NCBI RefSeq assembly: GCF_001552415.1
Contig: NZ_BCRD01000003.1
Location: 310,001 to 374,000, forward strand
DNA: 64,000 nucleotides
Source: Corynebacterium xerosis NBRC 16721 = ATCC 373
GTDB lineage: Bacteria > Actinomycetota > Actinomycetes > Mycobacteriales > Mycobacteriaceae
Direction: 5' to 3'
Each line of letters opens with the position of its first letter. Position 1 is the first letter of the stretch. Below are positions 8,145 to 16,465 of this stretch, piece after piece. A model generated the notes under the pieces. The model did not search any database and was not told where the DNA came from. It was given only the letters and a program-made list of their open reading frames with translations. Position numbers and translations under genes: made by a program.

Positions 8145-10210
8145 CGGCGGGCCTCCTCGATCTTGCCGTTGATCTGGCGGATCCAGCCGCCCTGGAACTC
8201 CTGCTCCAGGCCGCCGGCCGGGATCTGCTTCTGCGGGCCGACCGGGTAACCGAACGGGCCGGTCTCCCAGCCGGTGGAGCCCCAGTGGTCCATGATCGCG
8301 CCGTCGGGCACCGCGTGGGCGCCGGACTCCGGCGACCAGTAGATGGAGCCGTGCTCGAAGCGCTGGAACTTGCCGCCGCGGATGTCGAGCTCGCCGGTGG
8401 TGGCGAAGCCGAGCGATCCCTCGGGGCCGCCGCCCGCGCGGTAGGCCGCGCCGATCGCGCCGAGCACGATCTGCGGCGCACCCGCGGTCGGCTTGACGAT
8501 CTGCCCGCCCTGGAAGTCCTGGACCACGCCGCCCGGAATGTCGCGGCGGTCGGAGGTCGGGTAGCCGAGGCGGCCCTTCTCCCAGCCCTCGTTGCCCCAC
8601 AGGTTCATGAAGTCGCCCATGACCAGGTACGCGCCGGTCTCGTGCGTCCAGTAGATGGAGCCGTGCTCGAAGTGGACGTAACGGCCGTTGCCGTCGGGCG
8701 TGGCCATCTCGCTGGTCTTCGGGTACCCCAGCGGCGACTGCGGCCCACCGGCCTCGTGGTAGCGGGCACCGATGCGGCCCCACACGAACTGGGCGCCGGT
8801 GGCCGGGTGCCAGTAGGCGCGGCCGTTGGTGAAGTCCTGCGCCACGCCGCCGTTGCCGGCCTCGTACTCCGGCGACAGGCACGAACCCATGTTGTCGAAG
8901 GCCTTGATGCGCTCGCCGATGGCCCCCGAGACGACGCAATTGGCTCCGCGGTCGTCGTCGGAAAGCTGCAGCGAGTCCGCGATCTGCGGCCATGCCTGGT
9001 TCATCTCGAACTGCCAGTACGGCCAGGAGTGGGTGCCGGAATCGCGAAGCTGCAGCGTGACCGGCACATCCGCCCGGCGGGCGCGCTGGGCGAAGGTGTC
9101 GGTGGTCATCCGCGACAGCACCTCGAGGCCGAAGCCCGCGGTGTTCTCCGGGATGCGCGGGTTCTGCACCGACGGGGTGTCCCACTGGCCGGTGTTGCCG
9201 CTGCCCGCGGAGGCGTAGAGCGAGACGCCCTTGAGCCGCTCCACGTTGAGCTTCGGGTCGTTGTCCTTCCAGCGCTGATCGTTCGCCGGGCCCCACATCT
9301 TCGTGGCGTCGTAGCCGCCGGCTTCCTTCATCGCCTGGCCGATCGCCTGCGGCATGCCGGTCGACGACGTGTCCAGGTAACCGGAGAAGCTGCCCGCGAA
9401 GCGGAAGAGCTCCGGGTGATGCGCCGCGAGGTTGAACGCCGCGGTGCCGCCCATGGACAGGCCCAGGATGGCGCGGTCCTCGTTGGCGCGCCAACCCTCG
9501 CGCAGCACCGGGATCAGCTCCTGGATGAGGAAGGACTCCCACTGGTAGTTCTTGCCGTTGTCCGGCGCGTTCCAGTTGGTGTAGAACGACGACTCGCCGC
9601 CGACGGGCATGACCACCAGGACGTTCTTGTCGGCGTAGTACTGCTCGATGTTCGTCTCGAGCGTCCAGCCGTTCCAGTCGTCGCGGGCGCGCATGCCGTC
9701 GAGATGCCAAACCGTCGGGAAGGTGCGACCGGGGTCGCGGTTCCAGTCGCGCGGCAGCAGCATGTCCACCTTGACCGGGGCGTCCGGCATGGCGGCGGAC
9801 TTGATGTGCAGCATCACGCGGCGCTCGGTGAGCCACTGCACCTTCTCCACCTCGACGTCGCCGGGCAGGTTCGGCAGGTTCTGCTCGGTTTCGCGGATGG
9901 GGGTCGGCTCGCGGCCGGGCTCGGGCGCGGGGGTCCACAGGGAGGACTGCAGCGGCACGGCGGTCACGTCGTCGCCGGTCTCGCTTTCCGACGCCGACGT
10001 CGCCGGGGTCGACGCATCGCCGGATTCCGCCGCACCCGAGTCGCCCGCATCGGCGGCCGAGGAGGTGGAGGCGGCGGTGGAGCCGGAGTCACCGTCGGCG
10101 GGGGACGCCGAAGCCGGGACCCCGGCGAGCGTCAGCGCCAGCGGGATCGCCGTGATTGCGGCGAGCACCCGGGACAGGCTGCCCCGGGGGGAGTGTGCGG
10201 TATCTCGCAT
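8141..10210 (-). CDS. mytA: Trehalose corynomycolyltransferase with LGFP repeats (PS1/MytA type)
   Basis: Transfers corynomycolate between trehalose and arabinogalactan at the cell surface. The 689-residue precursor has a signal peptide ending near ASA at about residue 36, an acidic Ala/Ser linker, then the antigen-85 esterase domain. The nucleophile is in ILGLSMGG (Ser about 252) and the catalytic His in GTHSWPYWQ (about 394). The C-terminal part from about 430 carries several LGFP repeats (for example PQSPLGYP, EKGRLGYP, PEGSLGFA, ETGPFGYP), as in PS1 of C. glutamicum. The ATG at 10210 is the first after a GAAGGGG site. It heads a unit with the lipoprotein and cutinase genes. Confidence 0.93.
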   Translation of the reverse strand: MRDTAHSPRGSLSRVLAAITAIPLALTLAGVPASASPADGDSGSTAASTSSAADAGDSGAAESGDASTPATSASESETGDDVTAVPLQSSLWTPAPEPGREPTPIRETEQNLPNLPGDVEVEKVQWLTERRVMLHIKSAAMPDAPVKVDMLLPRDWNRDPGRTFPTVWHLDGMRARDDWNGWTLETNIEQYYADKNVLVVMPVGGESSFYTNWNAPDNGKNYQWESFLIQELIPVLREGWRANEDRAILGLSMGGTAAFNLAAHHPELFRFAGSFSGYLDTSSTGMPQAIGQAMKEAGGYDATKMWGPANDQRWKDNDPKLNVERLKGVSLYASAGSGNTGQWDTPSVQNPRIPENTAGFGLEVLSRMTTDTFAQRARRADVPVTLQLRDSGTHSWPYWQFEMNQAWPQIADSLQLSDDDRGANCVVSGAIGERIKAFDNMGSCLSPEYEAGNGGVAQDFTNGRAYWHPATGAQFVWGRIGARYHEAGGPQSPLGYPKTSEMATPDGNGRYVHFEHGSIYWTHETGAYLVMGDFMNLWGNEGWEKGRLGYPTSDRRDIPGGVVQDFQGGQIVKPTAGAPQIVLGAIGAAYRAGGGPEGSLGFATTGELDIRGGKFQRFEHGSIYWSPESGAHAVPDGAIMDHWGSTGWETGPFGYPVGPQKQIPAGGLEQEFQGGWIRQINGKIEEARR

Positions 10211-10464
10211 GATGAGGGCTACCCCTTCAGATAAACGTTCATTCGTCGGGTACGTCGGCGTGGTGGCGGCATCGTCGCCCTGTCCCGGGGGTTCCCCTCC
10301 CCCGGATGCTTCGGGCCTCGGCGCAGCCGCCGCTTCGTTCCTGATTCTTACCCGCTCGGGGGGCCGAATCCGACGCGACGCGCCACGAACCTCAGGTTTA
10401 AGTTCAACTTTAGGGTTTGGGGCGCGGAAACACCACGCACCCAACCCCGTACAGGCGAAGGGAG
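10211..10464. other. mytA upstream region
   Basis: About 250 bp upstream of mytA with an A/T-richer patch around 10395-10420 (TTTAAGTTCAACTTTAGGG) that probably contains the promoter. I cannot place -10/-35 boxes with confidence. No gene is seen. Confidence 0.3.
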
Positions 10465-10491
10465 GACCCGGGCATGCGAAAACCCGCCCGG
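10465..10491. repeat. 27-bp direct repeat, copy 1 (contains GCATGCGAAAA)
   Basis: The 27 bases here are repeated exactly at 10895-10921, about 430 bp away. Both contain GGCATGCGAAAACCCGCCC. Further partial GCATGC units lie next to each copy (10491-10520, 10861-10890). Confidence 0.8.
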
Positions 10492-10620
10492 GCATGCACG
10501 AGCATGCGCCGGCATGCACGGGACTCCCCGCGCCCCGCACTTCCCCACCCGTCGCTCCCATCCCCACCCATCGCCGGTCCTTTCGTCGACCCGCCCCGCA
10601 CTCCCCGCCCCATTCCCCAC

Positions 10621-10775
10621 GAGATCACGATCCAGGCCGCCAATCGCGATCTCGTCAGCGCGAACCTGCCGCGCATCCGACGAGATCACGATCCAGGCCG
10701 CCAATCGCGATCTCGTCGGCGCGGACCTGTCGCGCTTCCGACGAGATCATGATCCAGACCGCCAAACGCGATCTC
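10621..10775. repeat. Tandem array of three imperfect palindromes, 61-bp period
   Basis: Three 33-bp units start at 10621, 10682 and 10743. Each begins GAGATCACGAT (third copy GAGATCATGAT) and ends with ATCGCGATCTC or AACGCGATCTC, so each is a self-complementary hairpin. The 28-bp spacers are also nearly identical (pattern GTCRGCGCGRACCTG), which makes this a tandem repeat and not a CRISPR. It lies between mytA and mytB. Function unknown. Confidence 0.85.
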
Positions 10776-10894
10776 GTGGGAGCCGGCATGCGGGGCCGAC
10801 ACACAGGGGACCTCGCCACCGGGTGCATCACCGCCGCCCTCTCCGCGAAACGGGGACCGGGCATGCGAAACGAGTGCCGCGCATGCGAAACGGG

Positions 10895-10921
10895 GACCCG
10901 GGCATGCGAAAACCCGCCCGG
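10895..10921. repeat. 27-bp direct repeat, copy 2
   Basis: Exact second copy of 10465-10491. Its right half (AACCCGCCC) doubles as the left arm of the terminator hairpin behind mytB. Confidence 0.8.
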
Positions 10922-10944
10922 ACCTGTCGGTCGGGGCGGGTTTC
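10909..10944 (-). terminator. Rho-independent terminator of mytB
   Basis: Read on the minus strand, an AACCCGCCC arm pairs with GGGCGGGTT across a loop of about 15 nt, followed by a TTTT run. It starts about 95 bp after the mytB stop. Confidence 0.75.
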
Positions 10945-11038
10945 GGGACGATCCCCTCCGGCGCGGGGCCGCACACGAGGAGCGGTGCGGCGGGCCGGCG
11001 TTACCGCGGCTGCGCGAAACCGGAGGGGTCGGCGTGAG

Positions 11039-12073
11039 CTAGACGCCCAGGGCGGCCTTGATGTGCGGGCGGGCCATGGCCAGGTCGTTCTTCCACAGCG
11101 ACCAGGCGTGGATGCCGTCGGGGCTGTAGTGCATGGTCGGGTTCAGGCCGGCGGCGCGGGCCTGGGACTCGAACATCTGCGTCGACGCGCGGGACAGGCC
11201 CTCGAGGGCGATGCCCATGCCGATCTGCGGCAGCTCGGCCGGCGCGCCCAGCAGCGCCTCCGGGGTGGACCAGTGCGACGGGTAGCCGTTGGCCGAGGTG
11301 ATGAACATGGGCAGACCCTGCAGCTTGTCCAGGTTCATGGACGGATCGTTGCGCACGTGGCCCGGGGTCGGGACGCCCGGGGGGCCCCACATCGCGGTCG
11401 GCTCGTAGCCCTGGTCGATCTGCGCGCCGGCGATGGCGGTGGACATGACCGGGTTGGAGACCTGGAAGTAACCGGAGAAGACCGAGGCCTGGCGGAACTG
11501 ATCGCGGTGGTTGTAGGCCAGCGACATCGCGGCGGAACCGCCCATGGACAGACCGGCGACCGCGTTGTTGGTGCGGCTGGTCTGGAAGTGGACGTCCAGG
11601 TAGTGCGGCAGCTCCTGGGTCAGGAACGTCTCCCACTTGTAATTGCGGATCTCGCCCTTGCTGTTGATCGCCGGGCCGTTCCAGTCGGTGTAGAACGACG
11701 CCTCGCCGCCGACCGGCATGGCCAGCGTGATGTTGTCGTGCTCGAACAGGGCCGGGGCGTGAGCCGTCCAGACGTACTCGGACCAGTCGTCGCGGGCGCG
11801 GAGGCCGTCGAGCAGGTACAGGCCGGGGCTGCCGGGAGCGATGCCCGGGCGGATCTGGACGGTGATGTCCTTGCCCATGGCATGGGAGTACACCTGGCAG
11901 TACTGCAGCCAGTAGTTGTAGGTGTCCCAGCTGCAACCGGGGCGCAGCCAACCGCGGTGGGCGTTGGCCTCCTCCGGCGCGGCGAACTGCATCATGCCGA
12001 AGATGGTGGCGACGGCGACCATCGCGGCCACGACCTTGGCCTTCCATCCGCGCGCAATTGCGGTGAAGCTCAT
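11039..12073 (-). CDS. mytB: Trehalose corynomycolyltransferase, short form (MytB/antigen 85 type)
   Basis: A 344-residue secreted mycolyltransferase without LGFP repeats. The start ATG at 12073 (MSFTAIARG) follows CGAGGAG; an in-frame upstream ATG (12112) has no such site. The signal peptide spans the first 40 residues (VVAAMVAVATIFGMMQFAA). The nucleophile is in AGLSMGGSAAM (Ser about 176) and the His in GIHAWSLWK (about 322). It appears to be a single-gene unit with its own promoter region (12074-12250) and terminator. It is a paralogue of mytA, and both probably act on trehalose monomycolate in the periplasm. Confidence 0.93.
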   Translation of the reverse strand: MSFTAIARGWKAKVVAAMVAVATIFGMMQFAAPEEANAHRGWLRPGCSWDTYNYWLQYCQVYSHAMGKDITVQIRPGIAPGSPGLYLLDGLRARDDWSEYVWTAHAPALFEHDNITLAMPVGGEASFYTDWNGPAINSKGEIRNYKWETFLTQELPHYLDVHFQTSRTNNAVAGLSMGGSAAMSLAYNHRDQFRQASVFSGYFQVSNPVMSTAIAGAQIDQGYEPTAMWGPPGVPTPGHVRNDPSMNLDKLQGLPMFITSANGYPSHWSTPEALLGAPAELPQIGMGIALEGLSRASTQMFESQARAAGLNPTMHYSPDGIHAWSLWKNDLAMARPHIKAALGV

Positions 12074-12321
12074 GTTTCTCCTCGTTGACGTCCTACGTGT
12101 CCGCCGCACCACGAAGCGTTCCGGCGATCATCCGTCGGCCGAGCCGGCGGTGACCCGGGAGATTCGGGATGGGGCGCACATTCCGATGGGTTCATCGGGC
12201 ACATGGCCGCTAACGTTACCGTTCCGCGACAATTTCTCAAACCGTTATCAGGCTGCAATCATGCGACATCCCCCCATCGAATCCCCCTCGTCGGTTCGGA
12301 AGGCAATGTTTCCGGGGGAAT
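12074..12321. promoter_or_regulatory. mytB promoter region with GGTAACGTTA
   Basis: No coding sequence is seen. A minus-strand GGTAACGTTA (12211-12220) and ATAACGG (12242-12248) resemble the TAACG elements before fadD32 and the M23 gene. In other corynebacteria aftB lies between the mycolyltransferase and ubiA, but here there is no room for it. Confidence 0.35.
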
Positions 12322-12356
12322 GCTTTGCGACGGGCGGAAAGGGGCGTCGCAAAGCA
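12321..12356. terminator. Inverted pair of the GCTTTGCGACG word behind ubiA
   Basis: GCTTTGCGACG at 12322-12332 and its exact reverse complement at 12345-12355, separated by 12 nt, form a perfect 12-bp hairpin 80 bp past the ubiA stop. It probably ends the glfT2-PAP2-ubiA transcript. No long T-run follows on the minus strand. Confidence 0.6.
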
Positions 12357-12435
12357 AAGGAACCGCAACGTAAAGATGGCCGCAACCCCCGTACCGAGAC
12401 GGAGATCACGGCCACCCGGAGTGCCGGAATGGCGG

Positions 12436-13509
12436 CTACAACGCGGGAACGGCGTACACCGCGATGCCGATGGAGATGATCCACAGCAGCGCCAGCGCCT
12501 GCAGCGCCCGGTCGTGCAGGGCAATCTCGTCCGGGCTGCCCGCCGTGCCGCGGTCGACGTCGGCGGCGTAGCGCAGGATCGCGACGGTGAACGGGACCAT
12601 GGAGATCTGGTACCAGACGGCGGCGGCGCCACCGGCGCGGTTGCCCATCTCGAAGCCCCACAGCGAGTACGCCAGCACCACGGCGGTGGCCGACAGCGTC
12701 CACACGAACCGCAGGTACGTGGCGGTGTAGCCCTCCAGGGACTTGCGGATCTTCTTCTGCGAGCGCTGCGCCAACAGCAGCTCCGCGTAGCGCTTGCCGG
12801 CGGCCATGAACAGCGAACCGAACGCCGCGACCAGCAGGAACCACTGGGACAGCAGAATCGACGCCGCGACGCCGCCCGCCATCGCGCGCAACATGAAACC
12901 GGAGCTGACCAGAGCGATGTCAATCACCGGCTGATGCTTCCAGCCGAAGCAGTAGCCCAGCTGCAGTGCGATGTAGACCGACACCACGATGGCCAGGCCA
13001 GGGCCCGATGACGCCAGGAACGACAGGCCGATCGACGCGGCGATGAGAATTACCGCCATGGCGTAGGCCAGGGGCACCGGCAGCACGCCGGCCGCGATGG
13101 GACGGAAGCGCTTGGTCGGGTGCGCGCGGTCGGCCTCGACGTCACGGGCGTCGTTGACCAGGTAAATCGACGACGCCGCCAAACAGAACACCGCGAAAGC
13201 GATGAGCACGTCGACCAGGGTGCGCGTATCGGTCAGCGCCTCGGCACCGGCGGCGGCCGGGGCGGCGATGACCAGGACGTTCTTGACCCACTGCTTGGGG
13301 CGCAGGGCCTTGTACATGCCGTCGAGCAGGTTCTTCGGCGGATGGCCCTGCGGGTTGGCGGGCTCGTCGATGCCGTAGGTGTGCGGCTCGGAGCCCAGGT
13401 TCAGGCCCTCCCGGCGGTCGGCGTCGCGGGTCTCGCGCACCGCATGTCCCGCCGCGGGTGCGGCATCCCGGGCGGTGCCGTCGGGGTCCTTCACTCGATC
13501 GTCAGTCAC
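12436..13509 (-). CDS. ubiA: Decaprenyl-phosphate phosphoribosyltransferase (DPPR synthase, UbiA family)
   Basis: Transfers phosphoribose from PRPP to decaprenyl phosphate in the membrane, the first step to decaprenyl-phosphoryl-arabinose, the arabinan donor. The 357-residue protein has a cytoplasmic N-terminal tail of about 65 residues, then the UbiA core. The Mg-binding motif is NDARDVEAD (from about 119) followed by HPTKRFRP, and about nine hydrophobic helices follow. The GTG start at 13509 overlaps the PAP2 stop as GTGA, with an AAGGAAGGA site upstream. It is the third gene of the glfT2 operon, the same order as Rv3808c-Rv3806c. Confidence 0.94.
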   Translation of the reverse strand: MTDDRVKDPDGTARDAAPAAGHAVRETRDADRREGLNLGSEPHTYGIDEPANPQGHPPKNLLDGMYKALRPKQWVKNVLVIAAPAAAGAEALTDTRTLVDVLIAFAVFCLAASSIYLVNDARDVEADRAHPTKRFRPIAAGVLPVPLAYAMAVILIAASIGLSFLASSGPGLAIVVSVYIALQLGYCFGWKHQPVIDIALVSSGFMLRAMAGGVAASILLSQWFLLVAAFGSLFMAAGKRYAELLLAQRSQKKIRKSLEGYTATYLRFVWTLSATAVVLAYSLWGFEMGNRAGGAAAVWYQISMVPFTVAILRYAADVDRGTAGSPDEIALHDRALQALALLWIISIGIAVYAVPAL

Positions 13510-14156
13510 TGGGCTGTCCTTCCTTCTCCGGCGGGAGTCGCCGGTGCCGCGTCGGCGGCGCCGCCGAGGATTTTGTCCGTGATCGTCGCCGTGGTCCAAC
13601 CGAGCGCCGCCCCCGCGAGCACGTCCGTGGGGTAATGAACGCCGAGTACCAGTCGCGACAGCATTATCGCGGGCACCCCCGCCAGCGGCGCCGGGCCGAA
13701 GCCCATCCGCGACAGGGCCACCAGCGCCGCCGTCGTCGACGTGGCGTGCGACGACGGGAAACTCAGCTTCGACGGCGTGCCCACGCCCACCCGGATGCCC
13801 GGGTGATGCGGGCGGCGCCGGCGCACCACTCGCTTGATGATGACCGACGCCGCATGCGACGTGAACGCCGACGCGCCGACGGCGGCCCAGCCGCGGCGCC
13901 GGTCGGCGTCGACCGCCGCACCGAGGACGGCCAGCCCCATCCACCCGGCGGCGTGCTCGCCGAAGTAGCTCATCGCCTTCGCCACCGGCAGCACGCCGGG
14001 GGCGTCGGTGAGCTTGTCCTGGATCGCCATCAGCAGCGCCACTTCGCCGGCGGCGGGTGCGATGGTCACGGTCTTGTCGTCTGCGTCCACGGTCACCGCA
14101 TCGTCGGCGCGGGCCGCGGCGTTACCGGCGGGGCCGCTACTGCTGCTCGAAGACAT
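13506..14156 (-). CDS. PAP2-type phosphatase (decaprenylphosphoryl-5-phosphoribose phosphatase candidate)
   Basis: A 216-residue membrane phosphatase. The three PAP2 motifs are clear: KRVVRRRRP, FPSSHATS and SRLVLGVHYPTD. It sits between glfT2 and ubiA, where the Rv3807c-type enzyme that dephosphorylates DPPR is expected, so it very probably acts on the UbiA product. Its start overlaps the glfT2 end by 20 bp, and its stop overlaps the ubiA start. The first 25 residues are Ser/Ala-rich and probably disordered. Confidence 0.88.
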   Translation of the reverse strand: MSSSSSSGPAGNAAARADDAVTVDADDKTVTIAPAAGEVALLMAIQDKLTDAPGVLPVAKAMSYFGEHAAGWMGLAVLGAAVDADRRRGWAAVGASAFTSHAASVIIKRVVRRRRPHHPGIRVGVGTPSKLSFPSSHATSTTAALVALSRMGFGPAPLAGVPAIMLSRLVLGVHYPTDVLAGAALGWTTATITDKILGGAADAAPATPAGEGRTAQ

Positions 14157-16152
14157 CGGCCCACCTCTTCCGGCTCGTCAGTTCGGGGTGCGCGTCGCGG
14201 TAGCGGCGGCGCATCTCGTCGAAGCGGTCCGCGACCTGCTTCTGCAGCGCGCGCGACTCGGCCAGCAGGGCCTTCGCCTTCTCGCGGTCGCGCTGGCGGT
14301 AGACCACGCCGCGGCCGTCGGCCGTGGTGACGGTCGCGCCGTCGACGCGCGACAGCGAGAACCAGCGGGCCTCCAACGGCGTGAGGTTCGCCTGCGGGGT
14401 TTCGTGGTGCGCCGGGTCATGGGGGCGCAGGCTGTGCAGCAGGCCCTTGGCCAGCCACACCGACTTCTTCACCGGCGCCAGGCGCCCGCCGATGTCCTTG
14501 GTCGGCACGCCGGGGATGCCGGTGGGCTTGGGCAGATCGCCGGCCGTCGGCAGCACGCGGGCGTCGGGGAACTGCTTGCGCAGCGCGTTGATGCGCGGCA
14601 GCGACGTCTCCAGGATGCCGAACAGGTTCTCCGGGCCGGCCAGGAAGTCCTTCATCGCCTCGTTCTGGATGGCGACGGTGGAGTACTCGAGGCACAGCAG
14701 GTGCTTGGCGGTGGCCTTCTGCATGGACTTCACGATGCCGTCGACCGGCCCTTCGTGGTCGATCGCGGCGACGATGAGCCGGTTGCGCAGGTGGAAGTAC
14801 GCCTGCCAGTCGATGGCGTCGTCCTTGTCGGACCAAGCCATGTGCCAGATCGCGATGCCGGGCCAGGTGGCCGTCGGAAAGCCGTGCTTGCCCGCCCGCA
14901 GCCCGTACTCTGCGTCGTCCCACTTGATGAACAGCGGCAGAGGCTGCCCGATCTTCTCCGCGACGACGCGCGGGATCAGGCACATCCACCAGCCGTTGTA
15001 ATCGACGTCGATGCGGCGGTGCAGATCCTTCGAGTCGATGGTCTCGCCGGTGGCGTTGACGCCGTGCTCGCCGCGGTCGCGCAGCGGGTGCGCGTGGAAG
15101 TCATGGTCGTAATGGACGTGCGGCGCGGAGGTCCACATGAAGTCGTGGCGGCCGATGACCTCGCCCATGGAATGCAGATGGCTGCGTTCCTGCAGGTTGA
15201 GCATCTGCCCGCCGACGAGCATCGGGGACTTCGCGAACCGCCCCACCGCCACCGCGCGCAGGATCGAATCCGGCTCGATGGCGATGTCGTCGTCCATGTA
15301 GAGGATGAACGGGCTGTCGGTGGCGCGGGCCGGATCGGAGTCCGGGCCGCCGAGCGCCTCGTACATGATGCGCGAGTACCCGCCGGAGCCGCCCAGGTTG
15401 CCCTGCGGGAACATGCGCAACCGGTCACCGAAATGCTTTGCGACGGCCGGGAACCCGGGCTCGTCGGCGGGATGGCGGGTGCCCTGGTCGGGCATGAGGA
15501 CGGCGTCGATGATGCCGTCGACCTCCGGGTCGGAGGCCAGGGCCTCCAGCGCGGCGACGGCGTCGTCCGGACGGTTGAAGGTGGGGATGCCCACCGTGAC
15601 GCGGCCCTCCGGCGCGGGATGCGCCGTGCCGTCGGGGTGGACCTGGTCGGGTGCGGCCACCGGCGAGTACCAGCCGCCTGCCGTGATGGTCACGTCGGTT
15701 TCGCAGGTCAGGTCGAACCAGATCCAGCCGCCGTCCTCGAAGGGGGCCAGCGACACCGGGATCTCCACGACGGTGACGGCGTCCGGGGCGGCCGGATCAC
15801 CGGCGAGCCGGCCGGTCACCGCGATGCGGGCGCCGTCGATCTTGGACCGGTACACGTCGACGCGGGCGACGCCGGTGAGCTCCAGGCGCAGCACGACCTC
15901 GTCGAGCGACGTCCACCGGCGCCAGTAGCTGGCCGGGAAGGCGTTGAAGTAGGTCTCGAAGCTGACCTCATCGCCGGCCGTGACGGTGGCCGTCGTCCGC
16001 GTCGGTGCGGACACCCGGACGGAGTTCGTGTCCGGTTCGACGAGGTACAGGGACCTCACGTCGCGCGGCTCGCCCTGCTTGGGCAGCAGGATCCGCTGCA
16101 ATCGTTCGACGGCGAGGCTTCCGTTCTGTACGTCAGTGCTCATGGGTGGCAT
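14137..16152 (-). CDS. glfT2: Galactofuranosyltransferase GlfT2
   Basis: Polymerises the galactan of arabinogalactan from UDP-galactofuranose, adding alternate beta-1,5 and beta-1,6 residues on the cytoplasmic face. The 671-residue protein has an N-terminal beta-rich domain, then a GT-A domain with VTVGIPTFNRPDDA near 190, the metal site YMDDDIA (Asp 287-289), and the acceptor-side IKWDDAEYGLR and IWHMAWSDKDD. The C-terminal helical part completes the GlfT2 architecture. The ATG at 16152 has a GAAAG site 5 nt upstream; a GTG at 16155 and an ATG at 16143 are alternatives. A GCTTTGCGACG word (15435) encodes VAKHF. It is the first gene of the glfT2-PAP2-ubiA operon. Confidence 0.95.
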   Translation of the reverse strand: MPPMSTDVQNGSLAVERLQRILLPKQGEPRDVRSLYLVEPDTNSVRVSAPTRTTATVTAGDEVSFETYFNAFPASYWRRWTSLDEVVLRLELTGVARVDVYRSKIDGARIAVTGRLAGDPAAPDAVTVVEIPVSLAPFEDGGWIWFDLTCETDVTITAGGWYSPVAAPDQVHPDGTAHPAPEGRVTVGIPTFNRPDDAVAALEALASDPEVDGIIDAVLMPDQGTRHPADEPGFPAVAKHFGDRLRMFPQGNLGGSGGYSRIMYEALGGPDSDPARATDSPFILYMDDDIAIEPDSILRAVAVGRFAKSPMLVGGQMLNLQERSHLHSMGEVIGRHDFMWTSAPHVHYDHDFHAHPLRDRGEHGVNATGETIDSKDLHRRIDVDYNGWWMCLIPRVVAEKIGQPLPLFIKWDDAEYGLRAGKHGFPTATWPGIAIWHMAWSDKDDAIDWQAYFHLRNRLIVAAIDHEGPVDGIVKSMQKATAKHLLCLEYSTVAIQNEAMKDFLAGPENLFGILETSLPRINALRKQFPDARVLPTAGDLPKPTGIPGVPTKDIGGRLAPVKKSVWLAKGLLHSLRPHDPAHHETPQANLTPLEARWFSLSRVDGATVTTADGRGVVYRQRDREKAKALLAESRALQKQVADRFDEMRRRYRDAHPELTSRKRWADVFEQQ

Positions 16153-16155
16153 CAC

Positions 16156-16465
16156 GGCTTTCGGGGTCGACTCGTAACCGGTGGGTCACGTACCCCGAAT
16201 AGTAATGGTGGCGATCCGGACCGTCGGCATTGACGGACCCCGGCGTGCGGCCCCGCGGGCAACCCCGGCCATTCCCGACGCCTCCCCGGCCGATCGATTT
16301 TCAGGGAAACGGTGTTTCACCGCCCCTTTCACCGGCGACCACCGGGATCCGGGCAAATCTCCGCAGGCGGACACGACGCGGCGGGCTGACAACCACCAGC
16401 CACACGAGTAACATTCGCCTCACCAATCGCGTTTCGTCTCATTTTTCTCAGTTTGGAGTGCCCTC
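16156..16465. promoter_or_regulatory. Divergent promoter region between glfT2 and the first PGRP amidase
   Basis: About 310 bp without a gene. A GTAACATTCG word at 16408-16417 on the plus strand lies 50-60 bp before the amidase start and matches the triple repeat before the paralogous gene. The stretch 16427-16455 (ATCGCGTTTCGTC, then ATTTTTCTCAG) is AT-richer and likely holds the promoter. Confidence 0.35.

Noticed and set aside
10621-10775. Possible small CRISPR array
   Set aside because: The spacers are nearly identical to each other, only three units exist, and no cas genes are near. It is a tandem repeat.
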